IMG/VR virus record: IMGVR_UViG_3300010371_000343
Location: 1 to 24,611 of that record
From: a virus
Direction: 5' to 3' (one strand)
Length of the DNA: 24,611 nt
This document shows positions 7,392 through 15,631 of this stretch, one piece after another. Below the pieces are notes generated by a model. It did not search any database. It had not been told where the DNA came from and saw only the letters and a program-made list of their open reading frames with translations. Within the stretch, counting starts at the first letter, position 1, and the number at the start of each line of letters is the position of its first letter. A program made the translations under genes and the position numbers.

Positions 7392-10300
7392 CTAGCCCGC
7401 AGTTTGAGCGGCTTTGATCGGACGCGTACCACGTTTCACAGATGCGACAATATTCAAACCAGACAATGTAAGCCCAGCGCCCGGAGGTACGCCAAGGCTC
7501 GGGTCAAAAAGCTCATTCACTTGGATTTTGAAAGATTGGCATTTCTGAATCTTAGCGTGGATCTTCCACTGTTCAAGGTCAACCGGGCTCCCGAATGGAG
7601 CCGGCTGGTCTCCGAAGGGGCTCGCGGTTGCCGAGCTGAAATTCTGGGGGTCTAGGATGCTCTGATGTAGAGGCGAATCGACATAGTTGTAAGAGACGAG
7701 CACTTGCAATTTGTGCGGGCTGAAATACTGGCCAAGGAGATAGAACCAGTAAAACCGCTCAAAGCCCTGAAGGGCCGCAATGTTAATCCAGCCCGTTGCA
7801 AAGGACTGGAGAACTGCATTTCCGTTGTCGGTGTAAGATCCAGGGGTTTCCTTAAACGCGCCACCGTAAGACGAGATATATGCCTGCACGTCTTGGTAGA
7901 TTGTCGAGGAAACCGCTGGGAGGTTAGAGAACTGCGACCACTGCCCGAAGAAATAATCATAGTGGTTTGCGGTCTTGTTATCGAGGGTCATACGAATCTG
8001 TGTCGTTTGCGGAATAGTAAGGGCCGAGGTGGTGGTTGCCGTATTGGAATTTTCCACTGGCGCGCCGATGTATTGAGTCGAGAGGTCACGACCCAAAAGC
8101 CACACGCCCTTGTCAGACTGGAACATCAGACCATTGAGCATCAAGACGATGCTGTTTTGATTCACAGAACCGACTGTCGAGGTGATAAATATCGGCTGAG
8201 AGTACTGCGAGTTTGCACCGGTATTGTCTGGACCAGAGCCGTTGATGTAATAGATCGCGTCTTTTTTGAAAATGATTAGCTTATCGTCCATGGGAGCTAA
8301 GCACTGCATGGGCCCCGTGCTCGCAGTCGCCCCAGCATTAGGCGCCACGTAGAACGTAAATAGGTCTGACATTTCAACGGGCGTTCCTTCAATGATCTGC
8401 TTTGAGTACCAGAGAAGATTTCTATCTTCGGCGTCGATCAGCCAAAGACGCGTGTCAAAGAGAGTGGTTGCCGTGCAGGCAGGGCCGCCCACATCTTCGA
8501 CAGTTCCGCCAGCGGTGTAGATCTCACCGTTGCCGGTGATATCGCCATCAACCGCTTTGTCAGTGTAGCTCCATGAGTCCGACGTTTTCGAGTTTAGAAT
8601 TGGAGCCGTTATAGACGTTACTTGATAATAGAGAGGCTGGCCTGTTGACCATCTATAAAGAATGATCTTTACGTTTGATTTACCAGTTAATCGTAAATAT
8701 GGGCCCGTGACGATTACAGAATCATTGCCGCCCGATAAGGTGATTGCAACCGGTATACTTGGAGCCGAATTAAAAATGTTCCCCTTGGCATCGGTCCATT
8801 GATAAATGGCCTGGTAGAAATATTGCTGGAGGGTCATTGACCCGCCGGTAGTAGGGCTTAGCTCGATGCTATCAGGATAAATGTGAAAGTTCTGCTCGGC
8901 AATTGTCTGCCCGTCGTAAGCGTAGAGATAGCCACCGCTCAGATTTAGGTTATTCCCGATCTCTGAAGTCGATATAGCAGAAGAAGAATAATTAAAAACC
9001 CCGAGATTAACACCAGTTTGCGAATATACGCCTCCGGCATTGGCGACCCCCTGAGTCTTGTTTACTGAAGTAATAAGATCTTTAAACAGATACGCAATGT
9101 GAACCGCAGTCCCGATCACTTGCGCGGTTGGGAGGCCCACTGTCAAATAGCCTCCACCGTTTTGGTAGGCGAGTTTCGCAATGATATTCCCGCTTATGTC
9201 TACGAGGAAATATGTGGGCTGAAATGCAGCAGCACCTCCGGTTTTCTTGCCATCGTAAGCCGTAAGAAAATAAATAGTACTGTTAATCACGAAGGCTTTT
9301 GAGGCAAGGCCCACAGAGCGAACGACGTTCCCAGCAGTGCCAACCGTTCCCGTGGTGAGAGTTACTGGGGCTGTGATGGTGTTTTGTGAAATGAAGTTTG
9401 AGCCAATGTTCGAGTCATAGGAATAGGCGTTGATATTCTCATAGACAATTGTAAGGACGCCATTTGCAGCGCTCGTCGTGACGTTGGCAATGCTTCCCGA
9501 CCCAAGCCAAGACGTCAGGCTCATGGTCTTAGAGAGACTCTGGTCCACCGCAACCGCGTGACCAGTTGACCCAGCCGAATCCCAGAAGGTCGCATAAATA
9601 TTGTGTGCGTCCGCGGTGACGGACATGATAGTTGCAATTGCACTCGCATTTATGAACGTGGTCGGCGTCGCCACCACAAAGGAAGAACTCAAGTAGGTGA
9701 GACTGATGTTCTGTCCACCGCTCGTCGAGTTGTAGGCAAGGTAAAGATTCTGTCCAACTACAATGCCATCCCAAGACAAGGTGGTTGCAGAAACGTAAGC
9801 CGCGGCGATGTCCGCAGCAGCGGTGACCACGGTCGGATTTACCGAAGAAACCGCGATGTATTGAAGGTGTGAGACCGCAGAAATGACATTCGTGAAAACG
9901 ATAATGTAGTAGGCTCCGAGAATGAAAACCCGAGGACTTCCCGTAACCGCGCCGCTCCCGTTCGGAATCAGAGTAGGACCTGAAATGTTCTGCTGAGTGG
10001 TGGAGTCCTGGACCACATATTTATAGCTCGCGGTCCCGTTGTTGATTTCAGTGTAGACCGTGCAGATATTTCCGTTAGGAGCAATCACGGAATCACATTG
10101 CGTCTGGTTCAGTGCTGATCTCGCAAGTTGAGAAACCGAAAGATCAATAGGCTGGTAAGAGCCTTTGTTGAGCCAGGTTTGCGAGCCTTCCGAGAACGCC
10201 TCTAGAGTCGAGCCAATAGCAGTAAGATTAGAATTAAAAGTAGTAAGGTACGTGCTGCTTCCGTTTGGGAGAGCAGGAAGAGCAGCAAAACCATTACGCT

Positions 10301-10430
10301 TAGTAAGTAATCCGGCTTTTGTGAAAACAGAGTTTTCAAGCTTCGAGAACCTCCCGAAAGGGATTTGTTTTGGATCTGATTTTTGATCCAAGCCTTCCGC
10401 AAAGTTTATATTGAACGATTGCTTCGGCAT
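7392..10430 (-). CDS. Tail hub / DNA-stabilisation-type protein, 1012 aa
   Basis: The largest gene of the window. ATG at 10430 overlaps the stop of the fibre-like gene by one base (TAATG). The N-terminus, FAEGLDQKSDPKQIPFGRF then KLENSVFTKAGLLTKRNGF, is the typical opening of podovirus tail-nozzle and packaged-DNA stabilisation proteins (P22 gp10-like; T7 tail tubular B-like in role). The remainder is a long series of beta strands rich in Ser, Thr, Asn, Gly and aromatic residues, as expected for beta-propeller or beta-sandwich domains. There is no membrane segment. It is expected to bind below the adaptor and close the DNA channel. Family assignment rests on N-terminal pattern, length and gene order; a structure prediction would settle which nozzle type it is. 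Confidence 0.7.
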   Translation of the reverse strand: MPKQSFNINFAEGLDQKSDPKQIPFGRFSKLENSVFTKAGLLTKRNGFAALPALPNGSSTYLTTFNSNLTAIGSTLEAFSEGSQTWLNKGSYQPIDLSVSQLARSALNQTQCDSVIAPNGNICTVYTEINNGTASYKYVVQDSTTQQNISGPTLIPNGSGAVTGSPRVFILGAYYIIVFTNVISAVSHLQYIAVSSVNPTVVTAAADIAAAYVSATTLSWDGIVVGQNLYLAYNSTSGGQNISLTYLSSSFVVATPTTFINASAIATIMSVTADAHNIYATFWDSAGSTGHAVAVDQSLSKTMSLTSWLGSGSIANVTTSAANGVLTIVYENINAYSYDSNIGSNFISQNTITAPVTLTTGTVGTAGNVVRSVGLASKAFVINSTIYFLTAYDGKKTGGAAAFQPTYFLVDISGNIIAKLAYQNGGGYLTVGLPTAQVIGTAVHIAYLFKDLITSVNKTQGVANAGGVYSQTGVNLGVFNYSSSAISTSEIGNNLNLSGGYLYAYDGQTIAEQNFHIYPDSIELSPTTGGSMTLQQYFYQAIYQWTDAKGNIFNSAPSIPVAITLSGGNDSVIVTGPYLRLTGKSNVKIILYRWSTGQPLYYQVTSITAPILNSKTSDSWSYTDKAVDGDITGNGEIYTAGGTVEDVGGPACTATTLFDTRLWLIDAEDRNLLWYSKQIIEGTPVEMSDLFTFYVAPNAGATASTGPMQCLAPMDDKLIIFKKDAIYYINGSGPDNTGANSQYSQPIFITSTVGSVNQNSIVLMLNGLMFQSDKGVWLLGRDLSTQYIGAPVENSNTATTTSALTIPQTTQIRMTLDNKTANHYDYFFGQWSQFSNLPAVSSTIYQDVQAYISSYGGAFKETPGSYTDNGNAVLQSFATGWINIAALQGFERFYWFYLLGQYFSPHKLQVLVSYNYVDSPLHQSILDPQNFSSATASPFGDQPAPFGSPVDLEQWKIHAKIQKCQSFKIQVNELFDPSLGVPPGAGLTLSGLNIVASVKRGTRPIKAAQTAG

Positions 10431-11581
10431 TAGTAAGCTGCTGCCACCGTTAAATTAGTTACTGTCATGTTCGATCCAGAACCTGAGGACACTGTAGCAG
10501 TCAATATGTGCGTTGCCCCGACGTTATTTCCATTCAAGATGGTATTGAACATCGAAAACGGATAAACCGTCGTGCTATTTGGCGTGAATGAAAGGTTTGC
10601 GATAGTGACTAGTCCAGATGTAATGGCGAGATTGAACGTTGTCGCACTAGCGCCCGTCAGTGCGAAATATCCGCCGAAGGTAATGAACAAGGGTCTATTT
10701 ACTGTGGGGGTGTAACCGGAAATAACTGAAGAAACCGTCGCACCGCCCGCAACCACAGTACCGGAAGAGGTGGAGCCAGTGAGAGAAGTCAGAGCGACTA
10801 GGTTACTATTTGCAACCGTTGTCGCGGCGATATTCGTACCCGTTACAACCCCGCTTCCTATTTGGCTCGAACTGGTGATAGGAGTTGCAACTAACTGAGT
10901 GGGTCCAATGGAAGCAGCGCCAACGCCTAACACGTTCGCCGTGTTCACAATCGTTGACCCATCAACCGTCATTGCGGCGCTCATGTTCCCACTAGTGTCC
11001 ATTTGCATGATCGACGTGACGCTTGCGGGGGGCGTGGGCAGCGTCTCTGCAATGCTGCCAGAGAGTGACGGGGCCTGGAGAGTCAACTGGTTGGTTAGGT
11101 TTCCAGAGTTCGCGAGAACAATGCTTTGAACGTCAACGTTTGCATAGGAAGTCGAGGAACTCTTAACGACGAGAGTTGTTCCAGAAAAAGCGGCTGTAGC
11201 TGAGCCTGAAGAAATACCGCTAGAGGTGGCGTTAACCGTTCCGGCGCTTGTAAGCTGAACCTGATGGCCACCGCTTACGTCATTGTAGTAAAGCTCATTA
11301 CCCGCGACGTAGAGCTCTCCAATGTCGGCACCAGAGTTAGGTATTGCTGCCACCTGTGGAGAGAATCTCAAAGCCCGAACCAGAGTCGCGTTGTTCCCCT
11401 GGAAGGGAAGGTCCGCTGAAATGTTAAGTCCATTGGGCTGGATTGGAACACCACTTCCAGGAGAGTGATTATGGCCATCGAGCGTGTTCATTGAAGCGTT
11501 TAAGTTTTCTTCCCACTGGAGCCCAGAGTCAGCGCCGATTGTCGAAATGGTCAGGCCCATATTGGGAGAAATCGTAGACAT
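10430..11581 (-). CDS. Short tail-fibre-like protein, 383 aa
   Basis: ATG at 11581 overlaps the stop of the 94-aa gene by one base, and the end overlaps the tail-hub start in the same way. The N-terminus contains DGHNHSPGSGVPIQ, an HNHSPGSG-type motif frequent in phage fibre N-terminal anchors, followed by NGLNISADLPFQGNNAT. The rest is low-complexity Ser/Thr/Gly/Val sequence typical of trimeric beta-fibres. The C-terminal 100 residues (from about GYTPTVNRPLFITFGG) look like a compact beta-sandwich head domain. It probably attaches to the neck or tail hub. Receptor specificity cannot be told from sequence. Confidence 0.65.
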   Translation of the reverse strand: MSTISPNMGLTISTIGADSGLQWEENLNASMNTLDGHNHSPGSGVPIQPNGLNISADLPFQGNNATLVRALRFSPQVAAIPNSGADIGELYVAGNELYYNDVSGGHQVQLTSAGTVNATSSGISSGSATAAFSGTTLVVKSSSTSYANVDVQSIVLANSGNLTNQLTLQAPSLSGSIAETLPTPPASVTSIMQMDTSGNMSAAMTVDGSTIVNTANVLGVGAASIGPTQLVATPITSSSQIGSGVVTGTNIAATTVANSNLVALTSLTGSTSSGTVVAGGATVSSVISGYTPTVNRPLFITFGGYFALTGASATTFNLAITSGLVTIANLSFTPNSTTVYPFSMFNTILNGNNVGATHILTATVSSGSGSNMTVTNLTVAAAY

Positions 11582-11865
11582 TAAAAAACTCCAATCGAAA
11601 CGGTTACCGCTGCATTCGAGGTTAGCGTCAAAGTTTTGTCATTGAAGGGAGCGGACCTATAGATTGTGGCGGCGCCAGTGATGTCCACAATGAACCAGCC
11701 CTGCATGGTTTGGCCTAGCAGGTGGTTGATAGTCGTAGAGCCGTTGACGAGAGGGATGTCTTTTAGGACAGAGGCGCCATTGAGCGGATTGGCTACCACC
11801 GGATCAAGGATTGACTTCCAGCGCGTGACCAGCTGAGCGAAGTTCGAGAGAATTGGAAGCTGCAT
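11581..11865 (-). CDS. Small tail/neck protein, 94 aa
   Basis: ATG at 11865 directly follows the TGA of the adaptor gene and is in the same reading frame. The protein opens LPILSNFAQLVTRWKSILDP and goes on VANPLNGASVLKDIPL, then INHLLGQTMQGWFIVDI, and ends with LTLTSNAAVTVSIGVF. The order (SNF.Q..TRWKS.LDP..ANP then HxLGxxxQGW) is one I associate with small conserved proteins beside podovirus adaptors; the exact role is not established. The C-terminal strands suggest an oligomeric beta protein. Good agreement with a family pattern makes the gene call reliable even though the function is open. Confidence 0.7.
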   Translation of the reverse strand: MQLPILSNFAQLVTRWKSILDPVVANPLNGASVLKDIPLVNGSTTINHLLGQTMQGWFIVDITGAATIYRSAPFNDKTLTLTSNAAVTVSIGVF

Positions 11866-12969
11866 TCATCCACCCCCCCATGATCCGCTACCGAAACCAC
11901 CATTCCCGAAGTTACCGAAATTTCCAAAATTAGGGTCACCGACGCGCGCCCGGGTATTGCTCACGGTATTGGGTTGGCCAACGTCTCTGTTCGCCGCAGT
12001 CGTTTCGATTCGCTGAATGAGTTCCGACCGTTCTCCAATCAAAGCGCCGGCCTGGTCGAAGGATTCTTCCTTCATCAGGGCCTTGATCGCAGCGTCTACG
12101 ATAACGAGTTCACTCCAGCCGCTGATCGAGTAACTGAGCATGTCGGTGTCTTTGAGTAAGTCCGCTACAACCGGAACATACCAGAATTGCACGTAGAGAT
12201 TGGCCTGTGGTTGCGGAATGAACCAGCAGTTAGAACCATTGTCACAGTACGCAAGCCCGTAAGTGCTTTGTGTAGTGCCCGAGAGCTGAAGGGTTGCGTA
12301 TTTATAGCGATCGATCCAATTGAACTTTGGGAGTGGAAACCACTGGCCATTTCCAGGGTTGATTGAAACATCAACGCCAGAAAGTTTGTAAAAGGCTGGG
12401 GCCCCGTTGTAGAGGTTCCCGTCGGGGAGCGGAGCAAAGGCCAAGCCTTGGGCCTGAGTGAGATTGAATTGAGAAGTGGGAACCTGAAGCGGCGGAGCAA
12501 AGAAATACTTTTCCCCATACTTCTGCACAAGTAAATCATAGAGCCGCTTTGCGCTCTGATTGATATTGAAGTTCCATTCATCGTCAGTCAGAAACTGAGA
12601 GTAAAGCTTATCCGCCTTGAGCTTTGACATGTACCGGATGTAACCGAGATTTATCTGACCAGGGAGACAGGGAACTATCGAGAGCGGGAGGCCATTTGTT
12701 CCAACGTTTGTGAAGGAACTCGTCCCGCCCGAATTGTTCGAAGCAACTTGATACCAGTACTGAGTGCCCGCAGTCACTGCGGTGTCGAGGTAAGAATTTA
12801 CAGCTACAGAAGTCGAAAGGTTAGTGAAGCTCCCCACTAACCCCGTCGTAGATCTTTGGATTGTGTAGCCTGTGGCCCCGACCACCTCAGACCACGTTAG
12901 GTAATTCTGTCCGTTACCGGTCGTTATTACCGCATTCTGTGGTGGCGATGTGAGGCCATTGACTGACAA
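11866..12969 (-). CDS. Head-tail adaptor with N-terminal fibronectin-III domain, 367 aa
   Basis: The start is a TTG at 12969 with AAGGGG six bases upstream. Residues about 8-90 form a fibronectin type III domain: LTWSEVVGATGYTIQRSTT, then YLDTAVTAGTQYWYQVASNN show the conserved Trp, Tyr and Thr positions. Residues about 105-340 match head-to-tail adaptor proteins of podoviruses: TDDEWNFNINQSAKRLYDLL, YGEKYF, a middle beta region, then IVDAAIKALMKEESFD and the AANRDVGQP segment. The last 20 residues are Gly/Asn/Phe-rich (FGNFGNGGFGSGSW) and end in a run of seven G bases before the stop. Expected role: ring between portal and tail hub. The Fn3 domain may project from the neck, as virion Ig-like domains often do. 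Confidence 0.75.
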   Translation of the reverse strand: MSVNGLTSPPQNAVITTGNGQNYLTWSEVVGATGYTIQRSTTGLVGSFTNLSTSVAVNSYLDTAVTAGTQYWYQVASNNSGGTSSFTNVGTNGLPLSIVPCLPGQINLGYIRYMSKLKADKLYSQFLTDDEWNFNINQSAKRLYDLLVQKYGEKYFFAPPLQVPTSQFNLTQAQGLAFAPLPDGNLYNGAPAFYKLSGVDVSINPGNGQWFPLPKFNWIDRYKYATLQLSGTTQSTYGLAYCDNGSNCWFIPQPQANLYVQFWYVPVVADLLKDTDMLSYSISGWSELVIVDAAIKALMKEESFDQAGALIGERSELIQRIETTAANRDVGQPNTVSNTRARVGDPNFGNFGNFGNGGFGSGSWGGG

Positions 12970-12979
12970 TCAAAACCCC

Positions 12980-14119
12980 TTATTCGTTATTCCCACCTAC
13001 GCGCGCGGCTTGCTCTAACAGCAACGTCATTTTGACAATCGACGTATCGGCCGGCGCCGTCGGAATCATGGGCGTATCGTATGCCGAGCCGCTCACTGTG
13101 GGCGCCAGGAACTGAGCCATGAGCCAACCGCCAACGTTCGGGCTTCCGCCTTGCGCGACAGGGAACATGCTCAAGTTTTCATCGCCAATAACTTCGAGTG
13201 CCGTAATACCAGAGACGCCGATTGCTTTGACGGTCCCGGTAGATCCGCCGCCCGTGCTGTAACCAGTTGCGGTAGCAATGAAGCTCTGACCCACGGTCGG
13301 TACTAAACCTTTCGGAAGGCCAACGCCTTGCCAGTCTTGCAGGTTTGTCGTGTATTCAGTAAGTGCGAATGTGAAGCCCGTCGGGATCACGCCATCAGAC
13401 GGAACGCCTGCCAATTGAAGGCCCGTTCCTGTGCTCGTAACCGTGACGGTTGTCGTACCGGTTGCGGTGAACGAGAACACGCCAGAGATACCAGAGGGGA
13501 GAGCCGCGATTGTTGTCGCAAGATCAGTTCCGATAGTCGCCGCAGTGTCACCGGTCGAAATGCTTTGCTGAACATAGTGAAGGCCTTGAGTTCCAAACAC
13601 TGCTGCGGGGCCAAGACTCGGCGGCGATCCCACTCCAGCAACTGAAAACCAAATGATAAAGGTGTTTCCATATGCATCGTAAAGGCTGAACCAAGTGCTT
13701 GCGAGAGAGCCGGAAACATCGGCAACCGGGGCTATGGTCGCAGCGCCGGCCGTAGCATGACCTACTGCTGTGATCTGGTAGGGCTGGTGTGCGGTGAGTG
13801 CCGATGCGTTGATTGCTAGATTAGAGCCGGTTACCGGTGCAGTGATTCGGTAGTTCGTGCAGTATGCGCGTGTGTAGCTGTATGCGAGCTGGACCAGCAC
13901 AATGCCGGTTGCGGGATTCGGGTTCAGGTAACCGTTAGGACCCTTGCCGGCGGTTTGCGAAGTGTGCATGAAAACGTTTGAGACGCCTTGGCCTTTAACA
14001 GCCGTGACGCCAAGACCACCAGTGTCCGCAGCATTGACCTGAAATTGCAGATCAAGCCACACGGGCTTGGATTGAAAACCGTAGAATTTACCGTAGTTAT
14101 TGCCTAGGGCGTGACCCAT
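12980..14119 (-). CDS. Probable head-associated protein downstream of capsid gene, 379 aa
   Basis: ATG at 14119 has CGGAG six bases upstream. The protein is Gly/Thr/Ala/Val-rich and predicted mostly beta, with only a few charged residues. Recognisable segments are GVGLPKGLVPTVGQSFIATA, GVSGITALEVIGDENLS and the helical end KMTLLLEQAARVGG. It follows the major capsid gene across a terminator-like hairpin and precedes the adaptor, the usual position of a head decoration, fibre or completion protein. I do not recognise a named family. Low charge and length argue against an enzyme. Function is inferred from position. Confidence 0.6.
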   Translation of the reverse strand: MGHALGNNYGKFYGFQSKPVWLDLQFQVNAADTGGLGVTAVKGQGVSNVFMHTSQTAGKGPNGYLNPNPATGIVLVQLAYSYTRAYCTNYRITAPVTGSNLAINASALTAHQPYQITAVGHATAGAATIAPVADVSGSLASTWFSLYDAYGNTFIIWFSVAGVGSPPSLGPAAVFGTQGLHYVQQSISTGDTAATIGTDLATTIAALPSGISGVFSFTATGTTTVTVTSTGTGLQLAGVPSDGVIPTGFTFALTEYTTNLQDWQGVGLPKGLVPTVGQSFIATATGYSTGGGSTGTVKAIGVSGITALEVIGDENLSMFPVAQGGSPNVGGWLMAQFLAPTVSGSAYDTPMIPTAPADTSIVKMTLLLEQAARVGGNNE

Positions 14120-14208
14120 GAAGGGCTCCGTTTCATAGCGTTCAAAGATTTAGCTACCGCTTGGCCAGTGACGCTAAAAACCAGGCTTACGGCTTCTCGT
14201 TTGTAAGA

Positions 14209-14242
14209 ACAGAGTCCTACATATATGTCTGATTGGGGCGTA
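14209..14242 (-). promoter_or_regulatory. Intergenic element A (TACGCCCCA...TAGGACYCTGT)
   Basis: In the 171-base gap after the capsid gene, the minus strand reads TACGCCCCAATCAGACA (14242-14226), then a short spacer, then TAGGACTCTGT (14219-14209). Both blocks match the gap at 1566-1611. It lies immediately after the terminator-like hairpin and about 90 bases before the next start. A promoter that restarts transcription is one reading; no standard -35/-10 pair is visible. Confidence 0.4.
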
Positions 14243-14247
14243 AAAGG

Positions 14248-14279
14248 TGGGGGCCGGCTTTACCCGGTTTAATCCCCCA
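14248..14279 (-). terminator. Terminator-like hairpin after the capsid gene
   Basis: On the minus strand TGGGGG (14279-14274) pairs with CCCCCA (14253-14248), and inside it CCGG (14267-14264) pairs with CCGG (14257-14254) around a GTAAAG loop; six bases bulge on the 5' arm. A short T4 run follows after two Cs. It begins 12 bases past the capsid stop. The short T-run suggests partial termination or mRNA stabilisation that would keep capsid mRNA in excess. Confidence 0.5.
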
Positions 14280-14290
14280 GAATCTGGATA

Positions 14291-15628
14291 TTACTGGCTG
14301 AGCGGAACGACTGCGTTAGCCCCAGGCGCGTTGCACGTGAGCTGTGCATAGTATCCAACGCGGAGTTCCACAGCATCGGATCCCGGCACCGGGAAGCCCA
14401 ACTGATCATAGAAGCCAGGGAAGGTCAGGAACTGAGGGACTTTACCCAAAGAACGGAGCTTCCAAGTTTTCAATGTCAGGATGTAGGCCGTTTGTGCGGG
14501 ACAGTTGCGGTCCTGCATGATTGCAATCTCGCCGTTAGCCGTGGGAAGAACCAGGGCCTTAAAGCTGATGTCAATCTCGTCGTGCTTGATCGAGACGTAG
14601 TTCGCTTGGCTGGTGAGTTGCTTCACGAGGGTCTGATAAGAGACCGGGTTCATGAAGATGTAATCCGGGTCACCGGCTTCCGAGCTTTGCGCCGCGAGCT
14701 GGTTCACAGCATCGATCAAACTGTCTTGGATCGACTCGCCAGTTCCACCGACAAAGCGGAGACCTGCAAGTTTGGTCGGGCTCACCGAGCGGTTAACACC
14801 GAAGAAGTTGTCAGAACCACCGGGAGCAGTCGAGGGAATCCATGCTCCAAGACCTGCGACTTTGAGCATGTTCGACGAGTTGAGACCGTTCGCGATAAAG
14901 TTCACGTCTCCGGCTTGAGCCAGATACGGGAACGAAGTTGACCAGTTTGTGGGCGTTCCGGCCGCACCACCTTGGGTTGCCGAGACGGTGACGGTTCCAA
15001 GACCAGTATCCACCGCGATGACATAGCCTAATGCTGCACTTGTCGATTGCGTGGGGGTCTGGGCCGAAACCGAGTAGCTCACGAGAGCCATACCGACTGC
15101 GAATTGATAGACCATGCCCAAGTTATCGAGCGTGATCACGCCTGTCGAAATGGAGCCCGAGCCAAGACCATAAGAACCGCGGCTTCCAGAGCCATCGTTA
15201 TAGATGTCATGGGCCAAGTCGTTCGAGATATTGCGGAATGCCGACTTCACGTTCAGCTCAGCGGCGGGCATGAACGCACCGACCGAAGAAGCCGAAGCGC
15301 GCAAGAAGTCGTTCGTCAGTGTGGCAACCGAGTAGTTAGATACGCGGGTACACTGAAACTCGACCGTTTGCGGAGCCGTTTGGTAGGTCTGTGCGGTACC
15401 AAGCGCGGCGCTGCGGCCGGCGCCAGTATCGTACATGACCGGCACGGGGAAGGACTTACCGCCCATGCCCATTTCGGTTTCATCCTTCGGCAAGATCGCG
15501 AGCAGCGGGTTCTTGTCAAAGACGAGGTCTTTCATGACCCATGCGTCATCACTGTAAAGCTCTTTCAACGTCGCGATGTTATCCGTCGCGTTTGAATATG
15601 CGATTGCTGTATTTGCGGGAGTTCCCAT
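14291..15628 (-). CDS. Major capsid protein, HK97-fold type, 445 aa
   Basis: ATG at 15628 follows an AGGAAG ribosome site and lies three bases after the scaffold stop. The N-terminal arm (LKELYSDDAWVMKDLVFDKN, then PLLAILPKD) is typical of capsid proteins of this class. It is followed by TLTNDFLRASASSVGAFMPA with the spine-helix region ELNVKSAFRNISNDLAHDIY. A beta-rich part at about 165-250 resembles an inserted domain. The C-terminal half includes DSLIDAVNQLAAQSSEAGDP, FMNPVSYQTLVKQLTSQ and QFLTFPGFYDQLG, in line with the P- and A-domains. Length, composition and position between scaffold and neck genes all agree. The 171-base gap with a hairpin downstream suggests this is the most abundant product of the operon. 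Confidence 0.85.
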   Translation of the reverse strand: MGTPANTAIAYSNATDNIATLKELYSDDAWVMKDLVFDKNPLLAILPKDETEMGMGGKSFPVPVMYDTGAGRSAALGTAQTYQTAPQTVEFQCTRVSNYSVATLTNDFLRASASSVGAFMPAAELNVKSAFRNISNDLAHDIYNDGSGSRGSYGLGSGSISTGVITLDNLGMVYQFAVGMALVSYSVSAQTPTQSTSAALGYVIAVDTGLGTVTVSATQGGAAGTPTNWSTSFPYLAQAGDVNFIANGLNSSNMLKVAGLGAWIPSTAPGGSDNFFGVNRSVSPTKLAGLRFVGGTGESIQDSLIDAVNQLAAQSSEAGDPDYIFMNPVSYQTLVKQLTSQANYVSIKHDEIDISFKALVLPTANGEIAIMQDRNCPAQTAYILTLKTWKLRSLGKVPQFLTFPGFYDQLGFPVPGSDAVELRVGYYAQLTCNAPGANAVVPLSQ

Positions 15629-15631
15629 TTT

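Noticed and set aside
7704-8279. 191-codon plus-strand frame opposite the 1012-aa gene
   Set aside because: No ribosome site or recognisable protein; it is a shadow of the tail-hub gene.
14492-15595. Long plus-strand open frames opposite the capsid gene (149 and 182 codons)
   Set aside because: Translations are Arg/Val/His-rich with no family pattern; they mirror the codon use of the capsid gene on the other strand.
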